20,000 bases of DNA from Penaeus vannamei (Eukaryota; Arthropoda; Malacostraca; Decapoda; Penaeidae), in the NCBI RefSeq assembly GCF_042767895.1, contig NC_091560.1:28811217-28831216 (forward strand), written 5' to 3'. Every line of letters starts with the position of its first letter. Within the stretch, counting starts at the first letter, position 1. Of the stretch, positions 1-9,654 are shown piece by piece. The translations under genes were made by a program, and so were the position numbers. Under the pieces are notes generated by a model. It saw only the letters and a program-made list of their open reading frames with translations, searched no databases and had not been told where the DNA came from.

Positions 1-626
1 TAATATACTGAATATCTTAGAATAATAAGGAGATAGTATTAGTAACTCTGAAAACGCAACAGAGGTACATACAAAATAATAGATATAGCAAAAACATTTA
101 AATATATCCTAAATTACATAATATTCCAAACTTCTTTTGTTGCCCGTTAGGGTAATAAGTTCCAAAAAGAAACCGTATTTGTAAAACTATTGAATGATAG
201 ATAAAAAAAAAAAAAAAAAAACTAGAATGGCCTCGTTTACTTGTGAAGTTGTAGTTTCTTGGGGTTTATTGAAGCGGACGATGAAACGTTGCCTTCCGAC
301 CAGCTCTTAGCAGACATAGTGAAATACGGCGTTGGATCTCCGTAGATTTATTTACCACTACTATCGATAGCGAACAAAATATTTGTATAAATGCATTACT
401 ACATGCTATGAAATCCACCGCAGTTCTAACAATCACTACGGACTTTCAGGAAGATTTAGGAGTGAGAGTGAGAAAGGGAAAGAAAAAGGGAAAGGGTGTG
501 TGTGTGTGAGTGTGTGTGTTTCCGTAGTATTTCCACGGGACCCGCTAGCATATATAATTACATTTGTCAGTTTATGTACGTAACTCGATGTCTTATCTAT
601 TTTGACATAATTCACTACTTTTCTAG
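1..626. other. non-coding sequence 5' of copy 1 exon 2 (intron 1 or upstream)
   Basis: AT-rich sequence with no convincing exon. It has a 19-nt poly(A) run at 203-221 and a purine/TG stretch at about 461-522. The other copies have a signal-peptide exon about 340 nt before exon 2, but no equivalent is found at the corresponding spot here or elsewhere in 1-626. Exon 1 of copy 1 is therefore probably left of the window. The stretch is not visibly homologous to intron 1 of copies 2 and 3. Confidence 0.5.
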
Positions 627-2351
627 ATCATCTTTGGCCTTGCGTCGGAGAAGAAACAAACAAGTAAGTTATGTCACTGATCGTGTATTTGTACTGTGGT
701 ACTTAACAGTCCTCCATGAATCTATGACTAAAACTGTAGCTTAAAGCAAATTGTTATACGTGTGATTTTTTTTATTTGATAAAGATAACTATTACCTGCA
801 GAGAGGAGCGAGGCGATGCGCGAGGAGGAGCGGGACGAAGTGCTGTGGACGAGCGAGTGCTCGCCGCGGGTGGCGGGCGTTCGGCGTGGTCAGGACGCTC
901 GCCTTCAGTGTGAGATGGTCGCCCCCACAGGCTCTGTCCTCACGTGGTTCAAGGACGACGTCACACTCCACAGAGAGGTGAGCAGATGCAGTCACTAATT
1001 TGAAAATAAGACAGATATTGATAACAAACCAGCACATCTTCCTCGGAAAATATGTAGGATCAATAATGGGTTTTATGGATTTAGATTTTTAAATGGGAAA
1101 ATAAGGTAGGTAAATGCTTTTATCTAGGGTGGACAAGTTGAAGCGGTTTCCACTACTCAAGAGCTTCTGGAAGAGGCGACCAACATGCTGGGTCTGGAGG
1201 AGGAAGAGCTGCCCTCGACGATATCCGCTTCCGCCTCCGTCGTGCAAGTGTCCTCCGTCGTCTATTTGGACTGCGTCTCTGAGCAGCACCAGGTCTGTCA
1301 ACATTCAAAATAGAATCATCCCAAGCTTGCTTGACAATATGCTAATGCCTTTACATAATAATTAATGCGAAATTCTAACGCAGGCGACATACAAATTGGA
1401 GGTGAGGACGCCACGAAACCATAGGTCTTACTCGCGGCTTTTTACTGTAGTTATCGTAGGTAAGTCCTTTTCTGTGATAATTGATACTTGCTCTATAAAT
1501 CGCGTTTCATGCATTAATTTTACATTAATTATATTACGGATTTTTAAAATGTTACTGTAGAAATAAACATTACATCCTTTTGTATGAGAACAGGCGACGA
1601 AAGCGAGGCACCGGAGGAAGGCCCCACGTGCCGCCTGGGCGCCCTCGTCAACGCTCTGCCTCGCATCTACCAACACTCTCCCGCGGCCATGGGCCATGCA
1701 GGGGACTCCGTGACGTTGCCTTGCCGCTCGCAGGGCCACAACGTCACTCGGGAATGGTTCCTCAACGACGAGAAGATATCCAACGATGAAAACTATCAGG
1801 TGATTTTATCTTCTGCATATTGTTTTGAAGTATTTGTAAAACGCAGCAGGTTGTTTTTTTCTGAGCTGTGTCAAAGTACAAATATTTGAAGCTGAATAAG
1901 TGATTTTAAAAGCCCTTGTTGCCATATTATAAAATCCTTCCGCATTTTTGTTTTCCTCCAAACAAAATATTCCGTGGAATAAACTTGAGATTCTGTATTT
2001 AGATCTCCGGCAACGGAGACCTATTGGTGCTGCGGCTGAGTGCACAGGGTCGCGCTCGGTACTCGTGCAGGGTGACCAGCCTACGGTTCTCTGCTCTCAG
2101 TGACACCGTCTTCACTGTAGTAAGCTATATAACATTTACTCCGGCAAGGCAGCACTGCCAAAAGTTTATCAGTCGTAAATTGAAGGTTCATCTCTTTCAT
2201 TGGAGTAGTACAAGCTCACGACATGGTGGATAATTGCAAAATGCACTCAATTAAAGTACATACACATGTATCTGTGAACATAAATATGCTTGTCCAGGTA
2301 CCGTGTGCAATTAATATCATTACGTATTTCCAGGTACTGACAATGGAATGA
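627..2351 (+). CDS. Imp-L2: Imp-L2-like secreted two-Ig protein, copy 1 (5'-partial, exons 2-8)
   Basis: Spliced model: exon 2 627-663, exon 3 802-977, exon 4 1128-1292, exon 5 1384-1459, exon 6 1594-1799, exon 7 2003-2119, exon 8 2334-2351 (TGA). All introns are GT..AG with consistent phases, giving 264 residues. Exons 3-5 form Ig1 (Cys in LQCEM, Trp in LTWFKDD, Cys in VYLDCVS). Exons 6-8 form Ig2 (LPCRS, EWFLND, NGDLLVL, RYSCRV) and the protein ends FTVVLTME. The pairing of CEM and LPCR with NGDLL and a C-terminal VL motif matches the insect Imp-L2 family, secreted proteins that bind insulin-like peptides outside the cell. There is an N-glycosylation sequon NVT in exon 6. Copy-specific traits are a diverged exon 2 (37 rather than 40 nt), a diverged exon 4 start, exon 5 residues TPRNHR, and Glu before the Ig2 Trp. 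The signal-peptide exon is not in the window. The family call is by recalled similarity; another two-Ig secreted protein is the alternative. Confidence 0.8.
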
Positions 2352-2970
2352 TCTACGCTTGGAACACATTCCGACTACCACGCATCACTTCAAGGCTGAC
2401 CCATCTGGAGGATTCTCATATATCATAATCAAGAACATGCAGACATTGTAGTATTTTCTGTGCTACAGACTCAATGCATGGAAAGAAAATTTGAATTCTT
2501 TTGTCCCCTATTTTCTTTGTATCTGACAAGAATTGGTGGTTCCTCTGAATAAACTCAGGTATCAACTTTCTTCGTTTGACAGCCCTGCCGTTCCATACAC
2601 GTTTGCATTCCATGCAAACATGTAGATAAGTTGCAGAATATGCTAGAAATGTTTTCAATCATGTTGGAGTTGAAATTCTGTAAAAGCTATTTAACTTTTT
2701 TCTTCTCCAGTTCAGTCACAACGACTTGTCCTTTACATCTCGTGCAATAGTACTAGACTAACCATTTTCATAGGAAGTCTAGTTTAGATAAGAAGCATTT
2801 GATGTGCTGCCTCTAAGTTATCATTTGATATCCATAGAAAAGCATAGAGAAGGAAGCTTCGTGGTGCTTGAATTGCGAAACGAATGCTGTATTGACAATG
2901 ACTGAGTTTGGGTTGTTCACTTAAGATGCAATACTATATAAAAAACAATAAAAAGGGAAAATAAGTTTAG
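2352..2970 (+). other. 3' UTR of copy 1
   Basis: AT-rich sequence after the TGA with no continuing reading frame. An early AATAAA lies at 2548-2553 and a better-placed one at 2947-2952, followed by a T/GT-rich stretch typical of a downstream element. An 80-codon minus-strand ORF here is conserved in all units, but all its between-copy changes that I checked alter the residue, so I do not treat it as a gene. Confidence 0.5.
2947..2952 (+). terminator. putative polyadenylation signal, copy 1
   Basis: AATAAA about 600 nt past the stop codon, followed within 20-40 nt by T/GT-rich sequence (tttagttttgttcc). The hexamer is kept in all three units even where the surrounding bases vary, which supports use. 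An earlier AATAAA at 2548-2553 is an alternative. Confidence 0.45.
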
Positions 2971-3496
2971 TTTTGTTCCAGTTTTGTCTTTGACTCTTCA
3001 CGATAATGTCTTCAACCCCCGATTTTTGTCCTCTATGTTTGTCGCAGTTTTCTCTTCGATAGATACAAATAGCCTGCACAGCAGTCGCGATGATAACGAA
3101 CTGGTTTTAAATAAGCCTTTACTTAATTGTATATGACACCCACTGAATACGCCTTTCATGAATAACTGGGTTTGCTATTGAGTGGAAGTGAGAATCCTGT
3201 GTATCTCTGAAATCATTCAGTTTTATGAGTCAGAAACATTCATGAAAAATATATCGGTTGCTGCACTAACATTCATGAGGCGTTAAGGTTAGCGAAAGAA
3301 TCGATAGTTAAATAAAAGTTTATTCAAACTAAAACTAAAAACACCAAGCACAGGCGGTTTTATAAACTTTAGAATTACTATAATTATTGTACCGACTGAA
3401 ATCTTTTCCATTTCTCCATGCCTTGACCTATATTTGGGATTCGTATCTTTTTTCTTGCTGATGGTTAATTCTTAATGGTTACAAAGCAAAATTAAT

Positions 3497-3664
3497 GTGC
3501 TAGACATCGAAAGGTCATATAGCACTATGGAAAAGTATAGTGGTGAAAAGGGTAATCATCAACTAACTAAAGTAATCATAAGCTAACTAAAGTTAGTTGA
3601 TGATTACATGTGCTACACATCAAAAGTCGTATAGCAGCTCAGGATAATATGGTATTGAAAGGGG
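3497..3664. repeat. hairpin flanked by diverged direct repeats, unit 1
   Basis: A perfect 17-nt inverted repeat (3552-3568 and 3591-3607) encloses a 22-nt spacer. The left arm and its following AAA are also repeated directly at 3572-3591 (18 of 20 by eye). This core is flanked by two direct repeats of about 55 nt (3497-3552 and 3610-3664, roughly 70 % identical by eye) that both begin GTGCTA and end in A/G-rich sequence. It resembles a small mobile-element or foldback remnant, but no target-site duplication was established. Confidence 0.7.
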
Positions 3665-3670
3665 CAAAGA

Positions 3671-3683
3671 GGGGGGGGGGGGG
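3671..3683 (+). repeat. poly-G tract, unit 1
   Basis: Run of 13 G, flanked by GGGG at 3661-3664 and GGG at about 3690. The cluster could form a G-quadruplex. Length is 12 in units 2 and 3. Confidence 0.8.
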
Positions 3684-4794
3684 TAGAGAGGGTTAGTAAA
3701 TGGACTGCATCACAATTGCCTTTTCGCTTTCCCTACTTCTGATTCGCCCCTTTTTCATTCCCTTTCCCCACTTACTCTACCTTAACCCTATCCCTATCCT
3801 ACCCAGCATCCTGCCGTAATCCACAGAGCGAGTCGAGCACAGGCGGACCACTTCCCACTGCCAGTCTTGTTTTTTCTGTTTACTCTGGCATCATTTACAT
3901 GTATTCTACATTTATTTGCATATTTCGTTTACTACTGTGAATAAAACTACCACAAAAATCCTTTTGTTATCCATATCTATTTTAGAATGATTCATATGAT
4001 ATGCAGATAATAGGGCATCCACATCTACTGCGAGTGTATCTTTCTTTTACCTTTTTTTATGTCCGTTATTTTAATTTCAGTTTTATTTTTGGTGTTTTTA
4101 TTAATAATCTAATCCTTCTTTCACCTCGAGAGGAAGTTATTGATGTTATGATTTTTATCATTGAATCGAACCAGACTGTATTGCGTATTTTCTTTAACGT
4201 TTTACTGCTTTTATTTATGCTTTTGTCATGTGTATATTCTTTTTATTATGAAATTTCCAATTCATTGTTTTATTGTTTTTAATTGCTACGCTTCCAGCCC
4301 GCATGAGCCATTGTAATCCCCATGTTTTTGCTACATAAATGGAGTGGATGCTCTGTGTTGTGATTTTAGCCCTTTGAATCACCTAATTACCTATCTGGAT
4401 TTTACACCTCGGGATCTGGGAACAAGGCTGTACTGCCCCTTTTACTTGCCTAGGCGTATTTATGCTGGACGTGCTATTCTATTCTTTTACACTACGTTTT
4501 GCTGAGGACCATGTGCGCTTCTTGGCTTTGAATTTCTACTTACTTTGAACTTTATTTACTTTTTTTCTTGTCCTTTTATTACTTTCTTTTATTCATGCCT
4601 TTCGTTTTTACTTTATCTTTTGGTTTGGTCCATTTATACGATCTCATTTGCTTTTACTTGTATCTCTTTTTACCCAAACTTCCTTTTCACATGATTTGAT
4701 GTATTTTAGTAAGACTCAAGCCTCCCGCTTCACGTCATGCTTAGATAGTTTTGAATGTCTGAGAGTTTCTGAAATGGATTTGATTGGAAAGATC

Positions 4795-5660
4795 TGAGAA
4801 AAAAATGTTTTCTTATGAGGCGGAGAAGAAGAGATAGATATCTCAGGGGCAGAGGAGGAGTTGGGTGGAGGAGGGGTGTGGTACGAAAAGATGGGATGGA
4901 ATATTGAGATTGTCTGATATCGGTAGAGCAAGGAGGGAAAAGGGGTAGGTGTGGAACGTCTTTGTAGGAAGGGGGAGGGGCGGAGTGAAGAGCGGCACTG
5001 GAGTAAGGAGTAAGAGAAAAACCTGGTTCCTGTCTATCCTCACGTAAAGCGAAGCCAATTTTTCATCTGAGAGTTGGCACCTCACACTTAAACTTGTAGA
5101 TAGGGCAGCCCCTACAGAATACATTACGGGAGTCACCACAATTGGCGCACATGCAGAGCAGTTTGACTGATCATGGCCAGAATGGATGCGTGGACAGGAT
5201 TGGGGCACGGTGGCCTGACATTGACGGGGGAAGGCTAATATTGGTGGACAAAGAGGGACTCACCACGGGGAAGGCCATGTCCACGAACAGTAACCTATAT
5301 TCAATGAGGGCTTAAGGCGGCCCCTAGGGGGAGTGGTGCAGCATTGCACTTACACTGCACCGTAGTCCACGAGGCAGGCGACCAAGTTTTCTCCACAATC
5401 TGACCAGTCCTTTGTCGGGGAGATAGAGGCAGCTCCGGTGCAAGTACTGGGGAAGGGGTGAGGCTGGGGAGGAATGGGTTTGCGAGCGAAGTCAGGGTGA
5501 GAATGCTTTAGCTTGGGATTCGGATGTAACCGTGACAGGGCAGGGAGGATCAGGGCGGTGCGGAAGGAAACTTTTCCTTCTTCTTGTTGGAAGAGGAGTG
5601 TTGTCAGAGTAAGGGAGTGTAGAGGGGATGAAAATAGATCGATACCATTTGGCTAGACTA
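4795..5660 (-). pseudogene. decayed non-LTR retrotransposon gag (ORF1) remnant, unit 1
   Basis: Read on the minus strand, this stretch holds a row of CCHC zinc-knuckle relics in shifted frames. They are a CQ..GHRAP-like piece near 5205-5220, then CPRIHSGHDQSNC (5196-5158, the second Cys lost to Ile), then CANCGDSRNVFCRGC (5152-5105, His replaced by Arg). The last is followed by PIYKFKCEVPTLR and a stop at 5065-5063. In another frame beyond it comes a FALRED-like piece and a proline-rich tail. Serial knuckles with a C-P-x-Y-K-F/Y tail are typical of Jockey/I-superfamily gag proteins. Frameshifts, stops and lost ligands show it is dead. No endonuclease or reverse transcriptase is seen, so only ORF1 remains. 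Confidence 0.6.
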
Positions 5661-5675
5661 AAGCAAGTACGCAAG

Positions 5676-6062
<387 letters not shown>

Positions 6063-6095
6063 GTAGATGTATAAACACATGCACACACATACACA

Positions 6096-6868
6096 TATCA
6101 AGTATCAATTTCACTTTTTTCGAATAACCATCTATAATGAAATTGGATAGAATTGTCAGGCCATCACACATGACCTATTTTCCACTTGACAAGCAATGAA
6201 ATTTCCCTCTAGGAGTTCCGTTGTAGATGAATGCATTCGAATTCCGAATCAGTGATATCTCCGTTTTCCTTTGTTTGCAAATATACACTTGCTCTCAGTC
6301 TTCGAACCAGCAGAACCCGCTATTTCAATATCATTAGAAGTATTCATTTTACCGCACTGACGTATTATTAGGAATCTCAAGAAGATGAATACAAGAAGAT
6401 GAAGTCGAAAAGTTTGCCCTTTTGCAAGCGAAGAATATTAGTTTCCAACTTTGCACTTAATGCTTATCATTTGTGGATCTGTGTGAATACCTTCATCAGA
6501 AACTCGCTCTCCAAGGGCGTAACCGGATTCGATTCGACCTTTAAAAGAGGAAGAGCAGCACAGGGAGTCCACAGAGCTCCTTCCATCCCGAAGTAAATCT
6601 TACTCCCCGCAAGCACAGCTCTCTTTGTTTTATTCTACTTGGAAAGGCGCGTCTGCGTTGACAGGTGGAATTTGAGGGGAAAGGGGCCTTTTGGACCATA
6701 ATTCGAGGATCTCGTCTCTAAAAGTTTTACCATTACCTTGAGTTTTACTCATTGCACTATTATGTCTTGTTTCTATCATTTAAAGTGAAAAATATATATG
6801 ATGTCACTACATTCGCAAGAAGAATGAGTTTACTATTCTTTTCTTGGTCTGTTTTGCCAGCGTAAACA
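6096..6868 (+). promoter_or_regulatory. upstream region of copy 2 (promoter / 5' UTR)
   Basis: Unique sequence between the microsatellite and the copy 2 start codon. It is near-identical before copy 3 and at the window's right end. A TATA-like TTTAAAAG lies at 6540-6547. A pyrimidine-rich stretch ending gttttgccag at 6851-6860 looks like a splice acceptor 8 nt before the ATG, so the 5' UTR may be split by an intron. A possible 5' exon would end near 6593 (CCGAA then gtaaat). The transcription start is not proven. Confidence 0.4.
6540..6547 (+). promoter_or_regulatory. TATA-like element before copy 2
   Basis: TTTAAAAG followed about 30 nt later by a tccacag motif that could serve as initiator. 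It is repeated exactly in units 2 and 3. It is a single short motif in AT-rich DNA, so it is weak evidence. Confidence 0.3.
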
Positions 6869-9033
6869 ATGATCCGCGTCTTCCTGCTGGCGGTCGGCCT
6901 GGTGGCAATGGCGCCTTGTGACTGGGCAGCTCGAGGATCCAGCCTCCGCGTCCCATTCAGGGCGCATCTGCGACTGCCAAAGGTATTTCGAGAAAGGAAC
7001 ATATGTAAATTCATCAAAAGTTGAAATAGCTGACTAGATGTTGATTATTCAGTTATTAAATGTGCACATTATGTGAGTGTTCAGATTTCCTTAATGGACT
7101 GAAGATGTAATTGTACATGTTAAGATATACATTAAGTATTATACACACTTTGAAGAGTTTATAAGTACACTTTTCTGATCACAAGAGGAATACTAGAGTA
7201 AGGCAGCGAGTGCATCACTATTTACACGATTACACATTGTCACTTGTAAGAAGAAGCATTGAAAATATGTATATAAACAGAATCTACATGTTCACGTTTT
7301 TAACAGAATATTTTCTTTTTTAGATTAACATCTTTGAACAATCGCCAATGAAAAAAGAAGCAAGTAAGTTACATTAATGATTTACGAGTATGTTATGTGT
7401 TTTTTTTCGTTCCTGTGAATGAATTCTTGAAACTCTAGCTATGAATCCAAGCGAGGTTAAGAGCAAAATCATCTCATAATGATTACCAACAGAGAGGAGC
7501 GAGGCGGCGCGCGAGGAGGAGCGGGACGAAGTGCTGTGGACGAGCGAGTGCTCGCCGCGGGTGGCGGGTGTTCGGCGTGGTCAGGACGCTCGCCTTCAGT
7601 GTGAGATGGTCGCCCCCACAGGCTCTGTCCTCACGTGGTTCAAGGACGACGTCCCACTGCACAGAGAGGTGATCAGATAATACTATCATTAGACAAATTT
7701 AGAAAATGTCATAATCCTACTATATACTTTGTAAAAATATGTATTCAAGTGATAGCAACTAACTGACTTGTTCAGTGACTTTTTTCAAATGATTAGGGTG
7801 ACGGAAAATAACGTATATGGAAAACATTTTACATAGGGTGAAACAGCCGAAGGCATTTCCATGCCCCGAGAGTTTCTGGAAGAAGCGACCAACATGCTGG
7901 GTCTGGAGGAGGAAGAGCTGCCCTCGACGATATCCGCTTCCGCCTCCGTCGTGCAAGTGTCCTCCGTCGTCTATTTGGACTGCGTCTCCGACCAGCACCA
8001 GGTTTGTTATCAAAAATAGTATCCCAACCACAAATAGAATATGCTAATGGATTTACATTTAACTTTTGTTTCAATTTCTACACAGGCTACATACAAGTTA
8101 GAGGTGAGGCCACCACGGAGTCAGAAGTCTTACTCTCGTCTTTTTACTGTAGTTATCGTAGGTAAGTCCACTTCACTCGTAGGTAAGTCCACTGATGAAC
8201 AGCAATTACTGTAAAATATGGATATAGGTACGAACACTACAATGGAAATCTGCATATTTCCTGGTGCGAGAACAGGCGACGAAAGCGAGGCACCGGAGGA
8301 AGGCCCCACGTGCCGCCTGGGCGCCCTCGTCAACGCTCTGCCTCGCATCTACCAACACTCTCCCGCGGCCATGGGCCATGCAGGGGACTCCGTGACGTTG
8401 CCTTGCCGCTCGCAGGGCCACAACGTCACTCGGGACTGGTTCCTCAACGACGAGAAGATATCCAACGATGAAAACTATCAGGTGATTTTATCTTCTGCAT
8501 ATTGTTTTGAAGTATTTGTAAAACGCAGCAGGTTGTTTTTTTCTGAGCTGTGTCAAAGTACAAATATTTGAAGCTGAATAAGTGATTTTAAAAGCCCTTG
8601 TTGCCATATTATAAAATCCTTCCGCATTTTTGTTTTCCTCCAAACAAAATATTCCGTGGAATAAACTTGAGATTCTGTATTTAGATCTCCGGCAACGGAG
8701 ACCTATTGGTGCTGCGGCTGAGTGCACAGGGTCGCGCTCGGTACTCGTGCAGGGTGACCAGCCTACGGTTCCCTGCTCTCAGTGACACCGTCTTCACTGT
8801 AGTAAGCTATATAACATTTACTCCGGCAAGGCAGCACTGCCAAAAGTTTATCAGTCGTAAATTGAAGGTTCATCTCTTTCATTGGAGTAGTACAAGCTCA
8901 CGACATGGTGGATAATTGCAAAATGCACTCAATTAAAGTACATACACATGTATCTGTGAACATAAATATGCTTGTCCAGGTACCGTGTGCAATTAATATC
9001 ATTACGTATTTCCAGGTACTGACAATGGAATGA
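6869..9033 (+). CDS. Imp-L2: Imp-L2-like secreted two-Ig protein, copy 2 (complete)
   Basis: Eight coding exons: 6869-6982, 7324-7363, 7493-7668, 7837-8001, 8086-8161, 8276-8481, 8685-8801, 9016-9033; 912 nt, 303 residues. The ATG has A at -3 (AAACAATG). Exon 1 encodes a signal peptide (MIRVFLLAVGLVAMA, likely cut after residue 15), so the product should be secreted. Ig1 spans about residues 52-190: LQCEM, LTWFKDD, an acidic insert GLEEEELPS, then VYLDCVS. Ig2 spans about 191-300: LPCRS, DWFLND, NGDLLVL, RYSCRV, end FTVVLTME. Insect Imp-L2 has the same layout and binds insulin-like peptides to damp insulin signalling; its role here is inferred. Ig1 is flanked by phase-1 introns, as is usual for Ig modules. 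An extra Cys precedes each domain (SEC, PTC). This copy alone has Pro in RFPAL of exon 7 and Ala in EAARE of exon 3. An in-frame second donor follows exon 5. Confidence 0.85.
8162..8182 (+). other. duplicated splice donor after exon 5, copy 2
   Basis: The donor context TCGTAGGTAAGTCCACT occurs twice, 21 nt apart. The first gives exon 5 ending at 8161, the second ending at 8182. Use of the second adds seven residues (KSTSLVG) between Ig1 and Ig2 without changing frame. Copy 1 has only the first donor. Confidence 0.6.
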
Positions 9034-9654
9034 TCTACGCTTGGAACACATTCCGACTACCACGCATCACTTCAAGGCTGACCCATCTGGAGGATTCTCA
9101 TATATCATAATCAAGAACATGCAGACATTGTAGTATTTTCTGTGCTACAGACTCAATGCATGGAAAGAAAATTTGAATTCTTTTGTCCCCTATTTTCTTT
9201 ATATCTGACAAGAATTGGTGGTTCCTCTGAATAAACTCAGGTATCAACTTTCTTCGTTTGACAGCCCTGCCGTTCCATACACGTTTGCATTCCTTGCAAG
9301 CATGTAGATAAGTTGCAGAATATGCTAGAAATGTTTTCAATCATGTTGGAGTTGAAATTCTGTAAAAGCTATTTAACTTTTTTCTTCTCCAGTTCACAGT
9401 CACAACGACTTGTCCTTTACATCCCGTGCAATAGTACTAGACTAACCATTTTCATAGGAAGTCTAGTTTAGATAAGAAGCATTTGATGTGCTGCCTCTAA
9501 GTTATCATTTGATATCCATAGAAAAGCATAGAGAAGGAAGCTTCGTGGTGCTTGAATTGCGAAACGAATGCTGTATTGACAATAACTGAGTTTGGGTTGT
9601 TCACTTAAGATGCAATACTATATAAAAAACAATAAAAAGGGAAAATAAGTTTAG
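9034..9654 (+). other. 3' UTR of copy 2
   Basis: Near-identical to the copy 1 3' UTR. It differs by a 2-nt CA insertion (TTCACAGTCACAAC, near 9395) and scattered single bases. AATAAA hexamers lie at 9230-9235 and 9631-9636; the second has the better T/GT-rich context. Confidence 0.5.
9631..9636 (+). terminator. putative polyadenylation signal, copy 2
   Basis: AATAAA about 600 nt past the stop, with T/GT-rich sequence just downstream; same position in the unit as 2947-2952. Confidence 0.45.

Larger units (their letters stand above)
2971..4790. other. non-coding intergenic spacer, unit 1
   Basis: No gene is recognised. The stretch contains a hairpin/direct-repeat cassette (3497-3664), a 13-G run (3671-3683), and a strongly T-rich plus strand from about 3990 to 4720. 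The 93-codon ORF at 4001-4282 is a T-run artefact (Phe/Leu/Ile-rich) with non-silent changes between units. Unit 1 differs from units 2 and 3 mainly at about 4110-4330 and 4500-4720. Confidence 0.6.

Noticed and set aside
203..221. Poly(A) run as a retroposon tail
   Set aside because: No retroposon body or target-site duplication was seen beside it.
240..340. Signal-peptide exon of copy 1 at the position expected from copies 2 and 3
   Set aside because: The ATG at about 280 runs into a stop after nine codons, and there is no hydrophobic segment or donor in phase.
1428..1739. Minus-strand ORFs opposite the Ig exons (also opposite exons 3 and 4, and in the other copies)
   Set aside because: They are antisense shadows of GC-rich coding exons; the plus-strand spliced frame has the family motifs and consistent splice phases.
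2416..2658. 80-codon minus-strand ORF repeated at 9098 and 15804
   Set aside because: It is antisense to the 3' UTR. The between-copy changes checked (Val/Ala, Met/Lys, Thr/Ile) all alter residues, with no sign of coding constraint.
3781..3803. Telomere-like TAACCCTATCCCTATCC stretch
   Set aside because: Only about three degenerate repeats of six bases, not the TTAGG array usual in arthropods; too short to be an interstitial telomere.
4001..4282. 93-codon hydrophobic ORF repeated at 10684 and 17386
   Set aside because: It comes from a T-rich plus strand; the Phe/Leu/Ile-rich product is a composition artefact rather than a membrane protein.
6399..6596. 65-codon plus-strand ORF repeated at 13109 and 19659
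   Set aside because: It lies in the upstream/promoter region and is conserved only because the whole unit is; it shows no domain and no signal peptide.
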